Shown here in pieces: positions 12,394-24,182 of a DNA stretch of 64,000 nt. The position numbers and the translations under genes were made by a program. Origin of the DNA: Rostrohypoxylon terebratum (lineage: Eukaryota; Ascomycota; Sordariomycetes; Xylariales; Hypoxylaceae); the NCBI GenBank assembly GCA_022497145.1, contig MU385909.1, positions 124,001 through 188,000 on the forward strand, read 5' to 3'. The notes beneath the pieces are model-generated. The model was not told the origin of the DNA. It ran no database searches and saw nothing but the letters and a program-made list of their open reading frames with translations. Every line of letters starts with the position of its first letter. Position 1 is the first letter of the stretch.

Positions 12394-15300
12394 ATGTCGA
12401 ATAACGATCAGGCCGTTCGGAGGTTGCTGCCTCAGAACTCCAACTCGTCTCTAAATTCATTCTCATTCGCGCCGCAAACTTATCAACCACCAAGAGAAAC
12501 TCAAAAAAGTGCGATACATGACAATATCCTAAATTCGATTATATCCGGTTATTCTAACCTGCTTGTTCCGTAGACTATGTATTCGTGGACGAACATAATC
12601 GACATAAACGTTTGAAGGGTATGGATATCACAAAACGCTTAACAATACTATAACCGAACGATCGTAACTAATAGGACTACTCGTTGTTAGTGATGAGAGC
12701 ATGTGAAGGTTGTAGGAGGAGAAAAATCAAATGCGATGCTGCGACGACAAATACTTGGCCGTGTTCGGCCTGCATTCGGCTAAAGCTCCACTGCGTGAGA
12801 CCGAATGGCCAGTATGAAGGGTCGCCGACAGATTCTTATGAAACTTCCCAAACCGAGTATGAAATCGCGTCCGGGCAAGGTAGTTTTAGACAGATGTCTA
12901 TGCCCCAGCAACAGGCGCAATCTTCCATGATGGGCGCTCAGCCCAAGTCTGTCATGTATCCGACGCCTGGTCCGTATCCTGATCACCAAGCCGTTTATCC
13001 TCCCATGCCGTACGGAGATCCGCCGCCGCCACCAAATCAACTACAGTATGCGGGCATGACTCCTCAAGTAGGCGTTTTGGATCAGTCTTATGCGTCTGCC
13101 AGCGTATTCCCGACCCCGCCGATGCACCAGCACTCTGCACATTCGGAACCGTCCCCCGAATCTCATTACCAAGAGTCATACTCTCAGGGCGATCTCGCAG
13201 ATATCTTAGGGGCTCTTAAGGTTGATGATGCGGGAACAGGTTGGTTATGCCTTTTAAGCGCTTGTGAATTTTTTTTTTTTTTTTTTTTTTTTTGCTAACT
13301 GGGTCAAGCGCCGTACTTGAACAACAAGATGTCCCTTGCGTCACAGGACGAGGAGCCTGCTATCGAAGAAGTAGATGATTTCAAGAGCATGCTCCCACCT
13401 ATGCCGTCAGGGCCTGGTCTCAAGATTCGCATACCTCCAGAACTAATGCCAGATGATGCGACAATTATGCACTATTTTGACCTCTATTTCACTAACGTAC
13501 ACCCTTATGTGCCGGTTTTAAACAAAACTCAACTGTACCAGCAGTGGCATACGAACCGAGAATCAATTTCACCTTTGTTATTGGAAGCAATTTTCGCCGT
13601 GGCAGGTCGTCTCGCCGATGAGCCGGCCCAAGGACAGCAATGGATTGCTCTGGCTTCGAGTAAGGACCCAAATCCATGATCGACCCGCATATTTGACTCA
13701 TTTAACGTAGAACACGCCGATTCCTTCATGGATGTACCGCGCTTGAGCACTCTACAGGCCCTACTAATTATTCTTAAGGCAAAGGAAGCTTCGCCAAAGC
13801 GCGGCTATTACTACAGATCTTGGATGTCGATTGTACACTGCGTTGCTATGGCAAAAGATTTGGGACTTGATGAACACTTTGACGACCACAAATGTGGGCG
13901 ACCGTGCGGTTCTACGCCGGCTGAGTGCGTTACAAAGAGCCGTGTATGGCAAACCATTTTCGTTTGCGAGACAATGATAGCCGCACCTCAAGGTAAGAAT
14001 GCTTTGTTCCTCGATTGACTATTTTCAAAGGTTCTAAACGTGGTTCAGGGCGACAAGACACCTCCGTGGATCCGGAGTCCGTTGATTTCAACGTTCCAAG
14101 ACTTATGCCCGGTTGTGAGGAAACCGAATATCATGCTAGTCGAAATTTTTCGTTTCTTTCCCGTATCGCTCGGAACCTAAACAAGGCGAACTCCGTTTAT
14201 GCGAAGATCAAGAAGAAGAAGGACTGGGGTATCGATCCCGAACTAGTGCAGCTCAACCCGCTCATAACGGGCTGGCTAAATGAATTGCCGGCCGATCTAC
14301 GTCTCACGTTTCCGCAAGATGGATCGCCGCCATGGCTCCCATCGCATTTTATTGGAAACATGCATTCGTACTATTACTTGAGTATTATTATCCTCCATCG
14401 ACCTCAGCTGTCTTTCTTGGAGCCGATGGGCGCCGACGGGCAGTGGAAAACGCATATGAGTCTTTGCTATTCGTCTGCGAAGGCACTGTGTCGTCTTCAG
14501 GAATCGATGCTGCAGTCCTTCGGATTGAGCGGACTCCAATGCATGCAACGAGGCATTAGTTTCACTATCTATGCCATTCTTTGCTGCATCGTACTCCACA
14601 TTGTGCGTCACTACCGGATTTTCTATGTGTCAAAGGGCATATTTTAATTACACGACGAAAGCTAATAACAATTTGTGTAGGTTGCGTTGACATCCCCTGA
14701 CCCGGAGCTTAACAGTGATGCGCGAGACTATTTCACGAGACACATGAGAATTTTGGAAAAGACGATGCACTCCTGGCCATTACCAGAGATGATCAAACAA
14801 ATTGATGCTGTACGAGAGGCTTTCTCGGCTGACACTAGGAAACCATTCGTTCTGAAACCGAGCTTTCCTTACGGAAGCCCGCACCCCAGCAGCCATTCGA
14901 GTCCGCCCACAGCGAACACATATAAGCCACCTATGCTCCAGACAAGCTCGATGGATTCTATGGATCCACACACCGGTCAGCAAGTTAGTTATGCCAACCA
15001 TCCTATCACACCCATTTCTGCCAGTTCGGCGGACAACAAGAGTGACTCTCCTTCTGCACAGTCGCTCTCCCTGATGACTCCCGGCCAGAGTACGCAGGCC
15101 TCGACGCTTGCGGGCGGGTTGTCACTGGGAGACCATTCCGCATGGAATCCCTCGCGTTTATTTGAGTGAGTACCTCTTGGAAAAACATCACGTCCCATCT
15201 GCTTTGCTAATAATTGAATAGTCAATGGAATACGACTTTCGGTACGCAGCAAATCCAATCTCAGCCAACTTCGGTGGCTCCACATTCCAGTTCTCTAAGT

Positions 15301-15543
15301 GTTGGTTCATCTTCAGGTGCCCCCGAAATCTCGCCCGCTCAGGACCTCCATCTCGGAACCGGTTCCTTGCCGGCCGTAACGCAGCCTATGCCGCATCAAC
15401 AGTATACAGCTCCTCCCATGCAAGCATTTGTCACTCCAGCTATGTGGCAGGAATCGGTTGCTAGCGTGTACGAAGGTGGCCTCAAGCGACGTTGGGATTA
15501 CGACAGCGGCACTTCGATGTCTGAATCAGTCAAGCGCCGTTAA
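12394..15543 (+). CDS. Zn2Cys6 transcription factor, CLR-1/ClrA-like
   Basis: Eight exons: 12394-12508, 12574-12618, 12691-13239, 13309-13659, 13711-13992, 14049-14602, 14681-15165, 15222-15543; 900 aa. All seven introns are 51-78 nt GT-AG and phases close. Exon 2 is only 45 nt and encodes YVFVDEHNRHKRLK, just before the binuclear cluster Cys58-x2-61-x6-68-x9-78-x2-81-x6-88 (ACEGCRRRKIKCD...CSACIRLKLHC). A Pro/Gln-rich linker follows, then a fungal-trans domain (MHYFDLYFTNVHPYVPVLN; SPKRGYYYRSWMSIVH; WQTIFVCETMIAAPQG), then a Ser/Pro/Gln-rich tail ending near KRRWDYDSG. The family binds CGG half-sites and regulates transcription. From memory the cluster and its preceding segment resemble the cellulose-utilisation regulators CLR-1/ClrA; the subfamily is unconfirmed. 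The gene is intact, with an unusually long upstream region. Confidence 0.88.
13269..13293 (+). repeat. 25-nt poly-T run inside an intron
   Basis: Uninterrupted T25 lies between the donor and the GCTAACT branch point of intron 3 of the Zn2Cys6 regulator. It serves as an extreme polypyrimidine tract and is prone to length slippage. Confidence 0.9.
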
Positions 15544-17511
15544 GCTAACTATCCTGAATCGACGAGCACCCACCCAGATACCACCTTCTTTCCTGGTAGC
15601 AATGGCGAACGAAGGATCTCAGAACAACTAGCGATCAGGTGAAGAAGAATATTTGACGACAATCTACGGCAGACGTCAACGATCCCCACGCATTTTCTTA
15701 CTCATCTACAATCTGCTATATATAGATTTTTATCTGTCTTAACCATGACATGTACAACAGGGGTTTATGAACTGAATTGGCAAGCTCGGATACGACGGAG
15801 ACGATGAGGGTAGCAGGAAAACGTATCATTTACCAGGGAAGAGATCTAGCCATGACGTGTGAAGATACTGATGAGCTGTTTATACAAAACATCTTGGTAC
15901 GCGTACGATTGGGATTCTAGGCCAGGGGTAAAGATCGGGCGGCGGTCGATCTATGGCAAATTAGTATTCTGTCGGGAAAGAGAAAAACGGCAGTTCTCCA
16001 AAAACTTGGCAGGCGTTTCGAGGTAGCATCTGGGACGCACGCGACCCACGAGGCAAAAGATAAGGCTTATTGTTGTTTTGCTTTTGGGAGTTGCCTTTTT
16101 GTACAAATATGATCTGCATGGCGAAGGGTGTGTGGGTGGTTTCTGGAATTTTACTAATATTTATACATGATACCACGGGACTTCATGTCGGGAGAAGGGG
16201 GCTGACTTTTATTATTTTTTAAAGGGGGGAGGTGGGAGGAAATATACAGTATACCTTCTGGTTAGGTACATACATAGCGGGATGGATTCACAATGGGATT
16301 CAAAATGGGGGAGCCCTTACTTTTCTGCTCTCGATGGACATGATGATTCCAGTTATGTACTTATTTACGTGTTTGGGAAGCTGGTAGCTACGTTTACATA
16401 AATGTGCGTGATGTCGCAAGTTGGGGGAGATCGGCGGGGGGTAAAGGGGTCATGGTTCCTAAATGATACCCCGGGAACCTAACCATGGAGACACGACTCG
16501 CCGTCGACTCGGCCGATATATTACGCTAGGTTACGGGGTATTGTTACCTAATATACGAGATATACGACGTAAATCTCGTTGTTACCCGGCATTTTCTCCA
16601 GGCTTCCTGGCAATTCCCAACAAACTTGTTCTTGAGAAGACTCAAAATTTAGTCATCTTAAGCAATCCAGATATGTTATATTACAAACCGGATACGAGCT
16701 GCTCGCTATTCACCGGCTATACTTAGACGTTGCATGTAAGGGCAGCATACTATCTATACCCTAGGTGGATATAATATACTATTAGATCTAGATATAGTAA
16801 TATGGGAATACTTGCCAGGCTTGCTTACCTACCTGCCGACCAAACCATAAGCTGATTCCGGGCTATATATGCCGGATCTTTAAAAACTAGCCAATCCGTC
16901 TCGGGCAGGTAGCGCGGCGTCAGATAGTAGATTGAAGTAGGATGTTAGCCGGCTTCCTTTCAGCACCATTTGCCTGCCGGGTACTTAGTCGATGGTACCC
17001 TATCAGAGCTATGCTAGAGACAGGTCAGGTTCATGGTGCGAACGGGATCAGGAAGTAGGAACAATATACTATCCATGGATGGGGAGGCGGGTGATGGGAC
17101 GGGTATCTATCTAGATGGTGGTGGTGTGTAAGGGATAGGCTAGATTGTGCGAGTGTGTGACGTGCATACCTATCTTTTCGTCCGCCTTCTTCGACTTGTC
17201 CGGTGTTGCACATCGGCCACCCCACGATGGCTTCTAGAAGCAGTCGCGAGCTTCCAAACTCGCACGTGTCGGTCTACATGCCCACGCTGCACACCCACTT
17301 GATTCGCCTTACAACCTACCTATCTGACCTTAGATATGTATGTATGTATGGCGTCTCCGTAGGAGAGGGAGAGTAAGGCTCATCCCTCGGCGCGAATCGT
17401 TGTGCTATATGCCACACATACGTAGGTAGGTAGCGGCGACCTGAGAGCCTCTACAGACAGCCACGACGAGCCGACACTTTGCGATGTTTTCCAGCGCATC
17501 GCAATTACCAT

Positions 17512-17532
17512 CGGCGGCGGCGGCGGCGGCGC
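17512..17532. repeat. (GGC)n trinucleotide repeat
   Basis: About seven GGC units run in a row (CGGCGGCGGCGG...). It begins the 0.5-kb microsatellite cluster and is not in a supported coding frame. Confidence 0.85.
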
Positions 17533-17583
17533 CACCACCATCTTACGTATATCCGCCAATACATCGTATACCAACCTGTTCGT

Positions 17584-17603
17584 AACCAACCAACCAACCA
17601 ACC
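17584..17603. repeat. (CCAA)n tetranucleotide repeat
   Basis: Five AACC/CCAA units in tandem within the microsatellite cluster. Confidence 0.85.
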
Positions 17604-17789
17604 ACATACATATCTGACACATGCAAAACACGCATGCCTCGGTAACTCCTCGTCCAGGTAGTTCATGTATGTTCGCAGATTTCATCACATATCCCATACA
17701 CAAGCCCGTCCGCGGGAAATGGGGTGTTAATGGTGCGGCTACTTGCATTTTACTTGGATCTTGCACGGGTGTGCTACTATTATGTATTA

Positions 17790-17847
17790 CCCATCCCCCA
17801 TCCCCCATCCCCCCTCCATCCATCCATCCATCCATCCATCCATCCAT
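17790..17847. repeat. (CCCCCAT) then (CCAT)n repeat
   Basis: Three CCCCCATC-like units pass into about eight uninterrupted CCAT tetranucleotides. Confidence 0.88.
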
Positions 17848-17996
17848 GCCTCACGTACCTACCTAGCGTCTGTATCATGTAGGTACTGAACTAATTTACA
17901 GGCCAGGACCCTAACCAACCTACATTACCGAAACGACAGCATTCGCCCATATCGAACATGACATGCGGCGAGCGTCGTGTATGTACTCCGGGGAGG

Positions 17997-18022
17997 GTAG
18001 GTAGGTAGGTAGGTAGGTAGGT
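17997..18022. repeat. (GTAG)n tetranucleotide repeat
   Basis: Six or more GTAG units in tandem, closing the microsatellite cluster. The strand bias is opposite to the CCAT run (purine-rich here, pyrimidine-rich there). Confidence 0.88.
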
Positions 18023-20375
18023 GATGGGCAGGTAGAAAAAAAAAAGAGACGGAATGTAGTGTAACATACCCATCCTTCCCAAAGGACTGTGCATAATCTC
18101 CAGGCGTTGGATTGCCGGTTCATTGGTGGGTAAACATTCCCCCGGCCGGCGACGATTGGCTCGTTGCAAGGTTTTCCGTGGGTTTGGGCGGTTTGTATGT
18201 TGGTTACGGGATGTATCTTAGTAGGGAAACTTTTCAAGGTTGGTTTGGATTGGGGATGTTATGTGTGTGATTTTTCCCTTGCTATGGGATGGGCATGCGT
18301 TATGGGTTATGGGTTTTGTACATAGTAAAGTGTCCCCCTGGTATGTAGGCTATCTAGGGTATCAAACGCTAGGACTGTAGGGACTCCGGGGCTCGGGACT
18401 AGGGGACTTACATAGCAGGATATACGAAGGAAGGCTATTGGTTGGCTGGGGTGTTTATAGGTAACGAGCTAATACTATTGAAAGCTTACTTTGTTAAGGG
18501 ATCAAGGTCGGCATTGGTCGGTTCACCTGATCTAAAAAGATTAAAATGATAAGAAGAGGAAAGAAAAGCAATATTGGGTATAGCGGTTTAACGGGAAAGG
18601 ATTGGTCGGGATCGAAACTTACCATATACGTAAAGAATAAGGAGAGAGGGAAGAGAAGGCGAAGAAAACACCTGATTTGGATCCCGAAGCCGACCGAATC
18701 TCATCCAATCTCACCTGGGCTGCTGGGGCACGATGGCCCCCATGCAAACGCCTCCAGGGCTGTCATCGAGCCGCTATCCGCCACCATAGTATCCAGCCCA
18801 GCTCTCCTCCAGCCCTTCTAAGCTTCTCTGAACTGCTGTACAACACACACAATAATACCAAGAGCCCGAGAAAAGAAAACGAGGCGCCCAAACAGTCTCT
18901 TCGTACGATACGAAAAACTCGCCATATTGACCTCCAATCCATTCACATCTGTTATCGCCATCTCAGCAAACAAACTAATATATAATTAGTAGCTAAATTT
19001 CTCTCTCGGTCTGTCGTCGCCACCGGAAGTCACTTTCCATGTAGCGGGTAAGTATCTTCAATCTACCGTACAATAGCTTCCTGAAAACTTGCCTTCTACC
19101 TGATATCAGCGTCCACTAAATTCCGCGGTATCCGTCCTCACTACCTGGATACGCTCTCCGGACCGATTAGTTGACATCACGGTACCCACGAGGGACAACG
19201 GTAATTGCCTACTTACTTAGCATCGATACTAATCAAATATATTTCGTTACTCAACATATAACATATGCGGAATAAGTTGCCCGTTGCCCTCACTTCCATG
19301 GATCTGAGTACCTGAAAGATTAGAAGTGAGCACGTAAACTAACGGGCAAAGGCTAGTGAATTCTTCGACGGACCGAAACGTTGCAACGCCTAACCTTTAG
19401 TGCCTGTGAGGTACCTAATTGATCCATCATATGCCTGGCGATAGCTCTATATACAATACAATACAATACAGCGCTAGGTACGCCAACGGACAAGCGCTGG
19501 GGGGATCCGTTCAGGTAATCGTTGCGAGCCCCTAACAGTGAACCTAGCCTACCTAAGCTTGGGAACCTACCTACTTGCTTTCCTGTACCGTACCTACATA
19601 ACATAACGCGGTCGATCCATCGCATCCACATCTGCGATGCCGTAACAGGTCTCCCCTCACAGGATTTGACCGGGCCGTTCCTGGCGGGGACCAAGGAAAA
19701 GGAATTCCTTTTGTCGGAAGACGGCGGCAGATCAGTGGTCGTAAGACCGGTACTTCCAACCATTTGCCTTGGCTGCGAAACGCTAAGGAATTGGGACGAA
19801 CGCCTAGATCCATAGGGTTAATTCAACTTCACATGAAGCTTACGAGGATGTTGTCGGCGACTAAAGGACTTGAGGTAAGCGCTCCCGTGTCAACACATCA
19901 CACAGCCTTGCAGTCATTCATCACATACGACAACATCAAAATTCTTAAAAAATCATTTCATTCCGACTATGGAACGTGTGTCAGGACAGCCGTACATATA
20001 GCAGCGACTCGCCCACAACACCTGAACTCGCATCAACCTCCTCTCAACACTCTGTACGCAACAACGCGCACAGTAAACCAAGCAGATAACACAACACGCG
20101 AAACGCCGGTCGGGCTCTCCCGAGTCCCATGATGATGATGTAGTACTAAGTCCCAGTCCGTCAAATGCCTCAACGACCCTGAGCTTAAAAAAAAACGAAC
20201 GACGCCTCCGAACCTGTAAGGAGTGGCTTTGATATATTACCCTTTCGTAGTCCGGAACTCCGTAGAAACGCCTTTTTGTGTGTGAGAATCTTGACCGACG
20301 TAACGACAACACCGAAAAAATGCTAAACTCCCCTTTTAATCATGTCTTTCCATTTCCCCTTTTCTTGTCCGATTC

Positions 20376-23300
20376 CTAATTCCATGCTTTGGAAAGGGGA
20401 CTGGCGACCTTGGGGGCGAATTGGAGGCTCTTGCGGCGCGCGGCCATCAGGCGCATCAAAATACCCTGGTCCTTATCCTTTTTGATTACGCCTTCGCCGA
20501 GATTCGCGTAGCTCTTCGGAGGGCAGGTGCGCATAAGTAGCTCCTTCTCCGGAGAGAAATCCCCGTAGCTATTTTCCATGGTGGAGGAGTCGGGCGTGAC
20601 ATCCATCGCGAATTGCCGGACAGCTTCCGGGGCAGGCGTCTTGGGCACTGGGGTGAGCATGCTAATCTCCCTGTCCCAGTCGTGCTCGCAAGGCGCGTCC
20701 TCGTCCTCGTCGTGGTCCGAAGGGGTGCGCATCCAGACCGTGCTGTCTCTGCGGCTGACGTGGTTGTTCGGCACTGTTTGACAATCACGCACTGAACCAC
20801 CCGTTTGCTTCGCTGGAGTGACTAATGTGCCGTTGTGGTTGGCGAGAGCCTTAGGTTCCATACTCTTGCGGCGATTGTGTCCTCCGCGGGGGACAAGTGA
20901 GGTATCGACGTAGTACGGCGACTCGTCGAGCCATTGGTTTTCACGCTCGCAACTAGATAGAACATTAGCGTCGTGACCGTAGTATAATTAGCAATGTTAA
21001 ACTTACTCTAAGACCCAGCCCACACCAACACACTGCACTACACCACCAGTTTCGCGGACCTTTTCTAAGGTTCGCTTGCCACCATCCTTGTAGACAACGT
21101 GTGTGATTCCCACCTTAGACGACCCATCGGGTCCAAGAGGACTAGTGGGATTCCAGGTCCAAGTCTTGACGCAACGAGCGCCCATCGATATCAAAAGCTC
21201 GACGAAGACGGCACTGGCGTCCGCGCCGTCGCTTGTGTGTACGTCGACGAACACTACCGCGCCTCGAAGTAGTGTCGTGTTAAGGTCACTACGAGGAGTG
21301 CGGGCCGGAGTGCCCATGGAAGACCAGAGGTCACCCTTGGTAGGGGTGACCGGAGGATATTGAGTTTCGCCATCTTCACCATCGATCTCCATCTTAGATG
21401 AATCTTTGGTAGGAGAATACGAAATGACGGTCGCGTTTCTAAAGAGACCAGCCGAGCGGTCGGTAGCAGGAAGCTTCGACACACTCGCACTGCGCTTCTT
21501 GACAATTCTAGGAGTAGAATCGTCTGCGGGCTTTAACGGCACCTTGGTTGTAGTGTTGAAAGACTTGGGCGCAGATGGTCGACTGGGAGTCACTGGATCG
21601 AGGCGACGACCGTTTGATCCGAAGAGAGCCGGATCGATGGGAACGGCATTTTCGTCACCATACTCTTGGCTGGCTTCAGACATCGCGTCTTCCTCCACTA
21701 TAGACATCTCGTTTGCCCCATTAGCGAGTTGGACATCCTCTTCGGTGATGGGAAAACCATCAAACTCCGGCTCCGTGTCTCCATACATCGCTTCAATCTC
21801 CGCTTCGAGGGCGGCCTCGATAGCAGCCTGGTTCTCCATCTCAGCTCGGATCTTCATCTCCTCATCAAAATATCCTTTCAAGGGCGTAGATCCGGTCGAG
21901 CTCGCATCGCTGTCCTTAATTAACGAATACTCATCGTCCTTAACCTCTTGAACTTTCAATGAAGTCGTTTGTTGAGGATTGCTCTGCTTCGACGGGCTTG
22001 AGGCTTTCCAATCGCCTAGTTGGCTGGCAAGAGGAGTATAGCCAAACTTGATGCCTTTAGAAACAGACCGAATAGCACGGCTCGCCGCCTTAACTGCACT
22101 AGAAGGCATAGCAGTTCGGCAAGCCTTGAAAGTGCTGGGCGTAGGAGTTGCTGGGACAGCACTTAGTGTAGAAGTTGTGTCATCTTGGTGCTTGGTGATG
22201 GCCTTTTCGCTAGGCGCAAGTTCATCCTCGGAATCGGACACGTAACTATCTATTAGATCCTTTGCTCGTAGGCCAAAGGCCGAATTAGCAGTCGGCTTCG
22301 GCGGCGACGGTGTAGCTGGGGCTGGACCAGACAGTTCTTCTTGGTTCACATTAACTTCGTCAATTTCCATTGGATCATCTTCAGATTCTTTGGCAATGTC
22401 TTCGACAACTGGCTCTTCCTGTGTTTCGGTCGGCTTGGTGGGAGCAGGCTCTGGTTGAGCAATCTCCACAGCCTTGGCTGGAAGAGGGTTCTTTCGGAGG
22501 GCCGGGTCTGCATGTCGCGGGAGAACGGCCGACAGACGACCTGGGAAAGTGAGCACTGACGGAGATTCAGGCTGCACATGCTCCTCTTCGGTCTCCTCTT
22601 CGGGTTCCTCCTCGAGTCCGTCATCTTCCTCGTTTATGGCAAGGTCATCTTCAGTATCCATAGCCTCTGGCTCTTCGGCAGGCTGCTGTGTCTCCTCATT
22701 CTGCATTTTCTCTTGAACGGGAGACTCCTGAACCGGAGACATCGTAGGCGCGAACAGTTTGTCAGGGCTGTTGTCGAATTTGGGCATAGGATGTCCTTGA
22801 AGCTTGAAAGGCGACATGGGACGTTTCGCTGGCGATTGTAGAAGGGACATCTTGATTGGAGAATGGTTAATGTTATTAGACTCCTGCGAGGGAGGTTGGA
22901 GCGATTTGATCGGCAGCTGAGGCCGTTTGGCAGGAGATAGTAGAATAGAAGCTTTGCTGCTACCAACGAACTGTGTATCTTGTTCTTCGTCCTTGTCAGA
23001 GAAGAGATACCCTAATGATCCTTCGTCCTTTTTAGCAGGTGACTTTAGACCCTTGAATGGGTTTTTGGATGGCCTGCGAGCTGGGCTAGCCAGTGCTGAT
23101 GAAGTAGTAGGCCCTGAAGCATCTTTAACATCATCTTCATCTCCAGGAGGAGGCTGAAGGTCAAGCTTCTTGGCCATGGTAGGTGGCTTAATAGGACTCT
23201 TCATCAACGGCTTTAAGGGAGTCTTCTCCAGTGTTGCCAATTCATCATCCGAATCCGCGTCCCGCGATAGGGAGAGATTCTCCGCATCCTTCTTAGGGCT

Positions 23301-24182
23301 TAACGGGGATTTCTCTCGCGTCTCGTTTGCCGTTGCTGTTCTTGCACTAGCTCTGGTAGCTCTTGTGCTGGCCGGCTTGCGAACAGGCTTTGCGCGCATT
23401 CCGGTGGCAGACTCTGTAGCCTTGCCTTTGGCCTTAGGGGGTGCAGGAGGTAGCATGTTCTCCTTCTCGGGTTCTTGGAATGTCACCGTCTTCTTGGTGG
23501 CACCTCCGATTCTAGATGCGGGTCTGGAGACAGCAGACTTCAGGCCAGGAGTGGGCTCGGTGGAAACAGTAGTGGTGATTGTTCCAGTCGCCGCTTTGGC
23601 TCTTCCTGCAGGGCGATTGCGCGTATTTTTGGTGGCTGACTTAGTGGTGGTGGGTTTGGCTAATTGCTCCCCGTCACTCTCGTCATCTGTGGCAGCCGCA
23701 GTGGCTTTGCGTGTTCGCGTGCTTGCGCGTGTAGGTTTAGGTGGTTCTGGTTTAGAAGCAGTTGAAGAGGAAGTTGTAGCAACTCTCTTTGCTCTCCCGC
23801 GCGATGCTGTAGTAGAAGCAGTAATAGTGCTCTCTTTTGCAGGCTCTGGCTTAGACGCGGGTTCGGGGTCGGGTTTGCTCTCTGCGATTCTCTTGGGTCG
23901 ACCTCGTGTCCGAACAGGTTTCTTCATGGTACTTTGCTGTTCGGCATCTGTCTGGTGGTTGTCTTCGTCCTCAGAATCATCGGCTCTCGTCTTTCGCTTA
24001 GTAGCGGTGCGCGTCGTAGTGGGTCTAGTGGCAGTAGCAGATGTAGATGTAGATGTTGTCTTTACAGACTTGGTCGAGGATGCGGTCGCAGTGTCTTTTC
24101 CTGCGTTGGTATTGGCTTTGGCGGCATCCTTCGCGGCTGCTCTAGCACGCGTCATCCGTTTAGGAGGACTTGCGGCTTCCAT
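20376..24182 (-). CDS. nuclear BRCT-domain protein (microcephalin-like BRCT), 1250 aa
   Basis: Two exons on the minus strand, 24182-21007 and 20952-20376, with a 54-nt intron (GTAAGT..CTAG) inside the BRCT domain. Residues 1-300 are a basic Thr/Ser/Ala/Lys tail with an AT-hook-like RGRPKR near 94 and other basic clusters. From about 315 to 460 there are repeated CDK-type sites (TPLKPLMKSPIKPP, SPARRPSKNPFKG, SPAKRPQLPIK, SPAKRPMSPFK). Acidic segments (about 520-560) follow. The BRCT domain begins near LRGAVVFVDVHTS and contains KVGITHVVYKDGGKRTL and VQCVGVGWVLDCERENQWLD, followed by PRGGHNRRKS. BRCT domains bind phosphopeptides in DNA-damage and chromosome-condensation proteins. The order strand-slot, THVV.KDG, W-V-C resembles the MCPH1 N-terminal BRCT. 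An assignment to DNA-damage or mitotic chromatin is inference from this and the CDK sites. Confidence 0.85.

Larger units (their letters stand above)
15544..20375. other. gene-poor region with microsatellites (4.8 kb)
   Basis: This separates the regulator's 3' end from the convergent BRCT gene. No frame shows a recognisable domain and none of the candidate frames can be spliced into anything known. About 16480-16880 is AT-rich and stop-dense. 17500-18025 is a cluster of simple repeats, listed separately. 18540-19000 is A/C-rich without a convincing coding frame. Confidence 0.6.
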
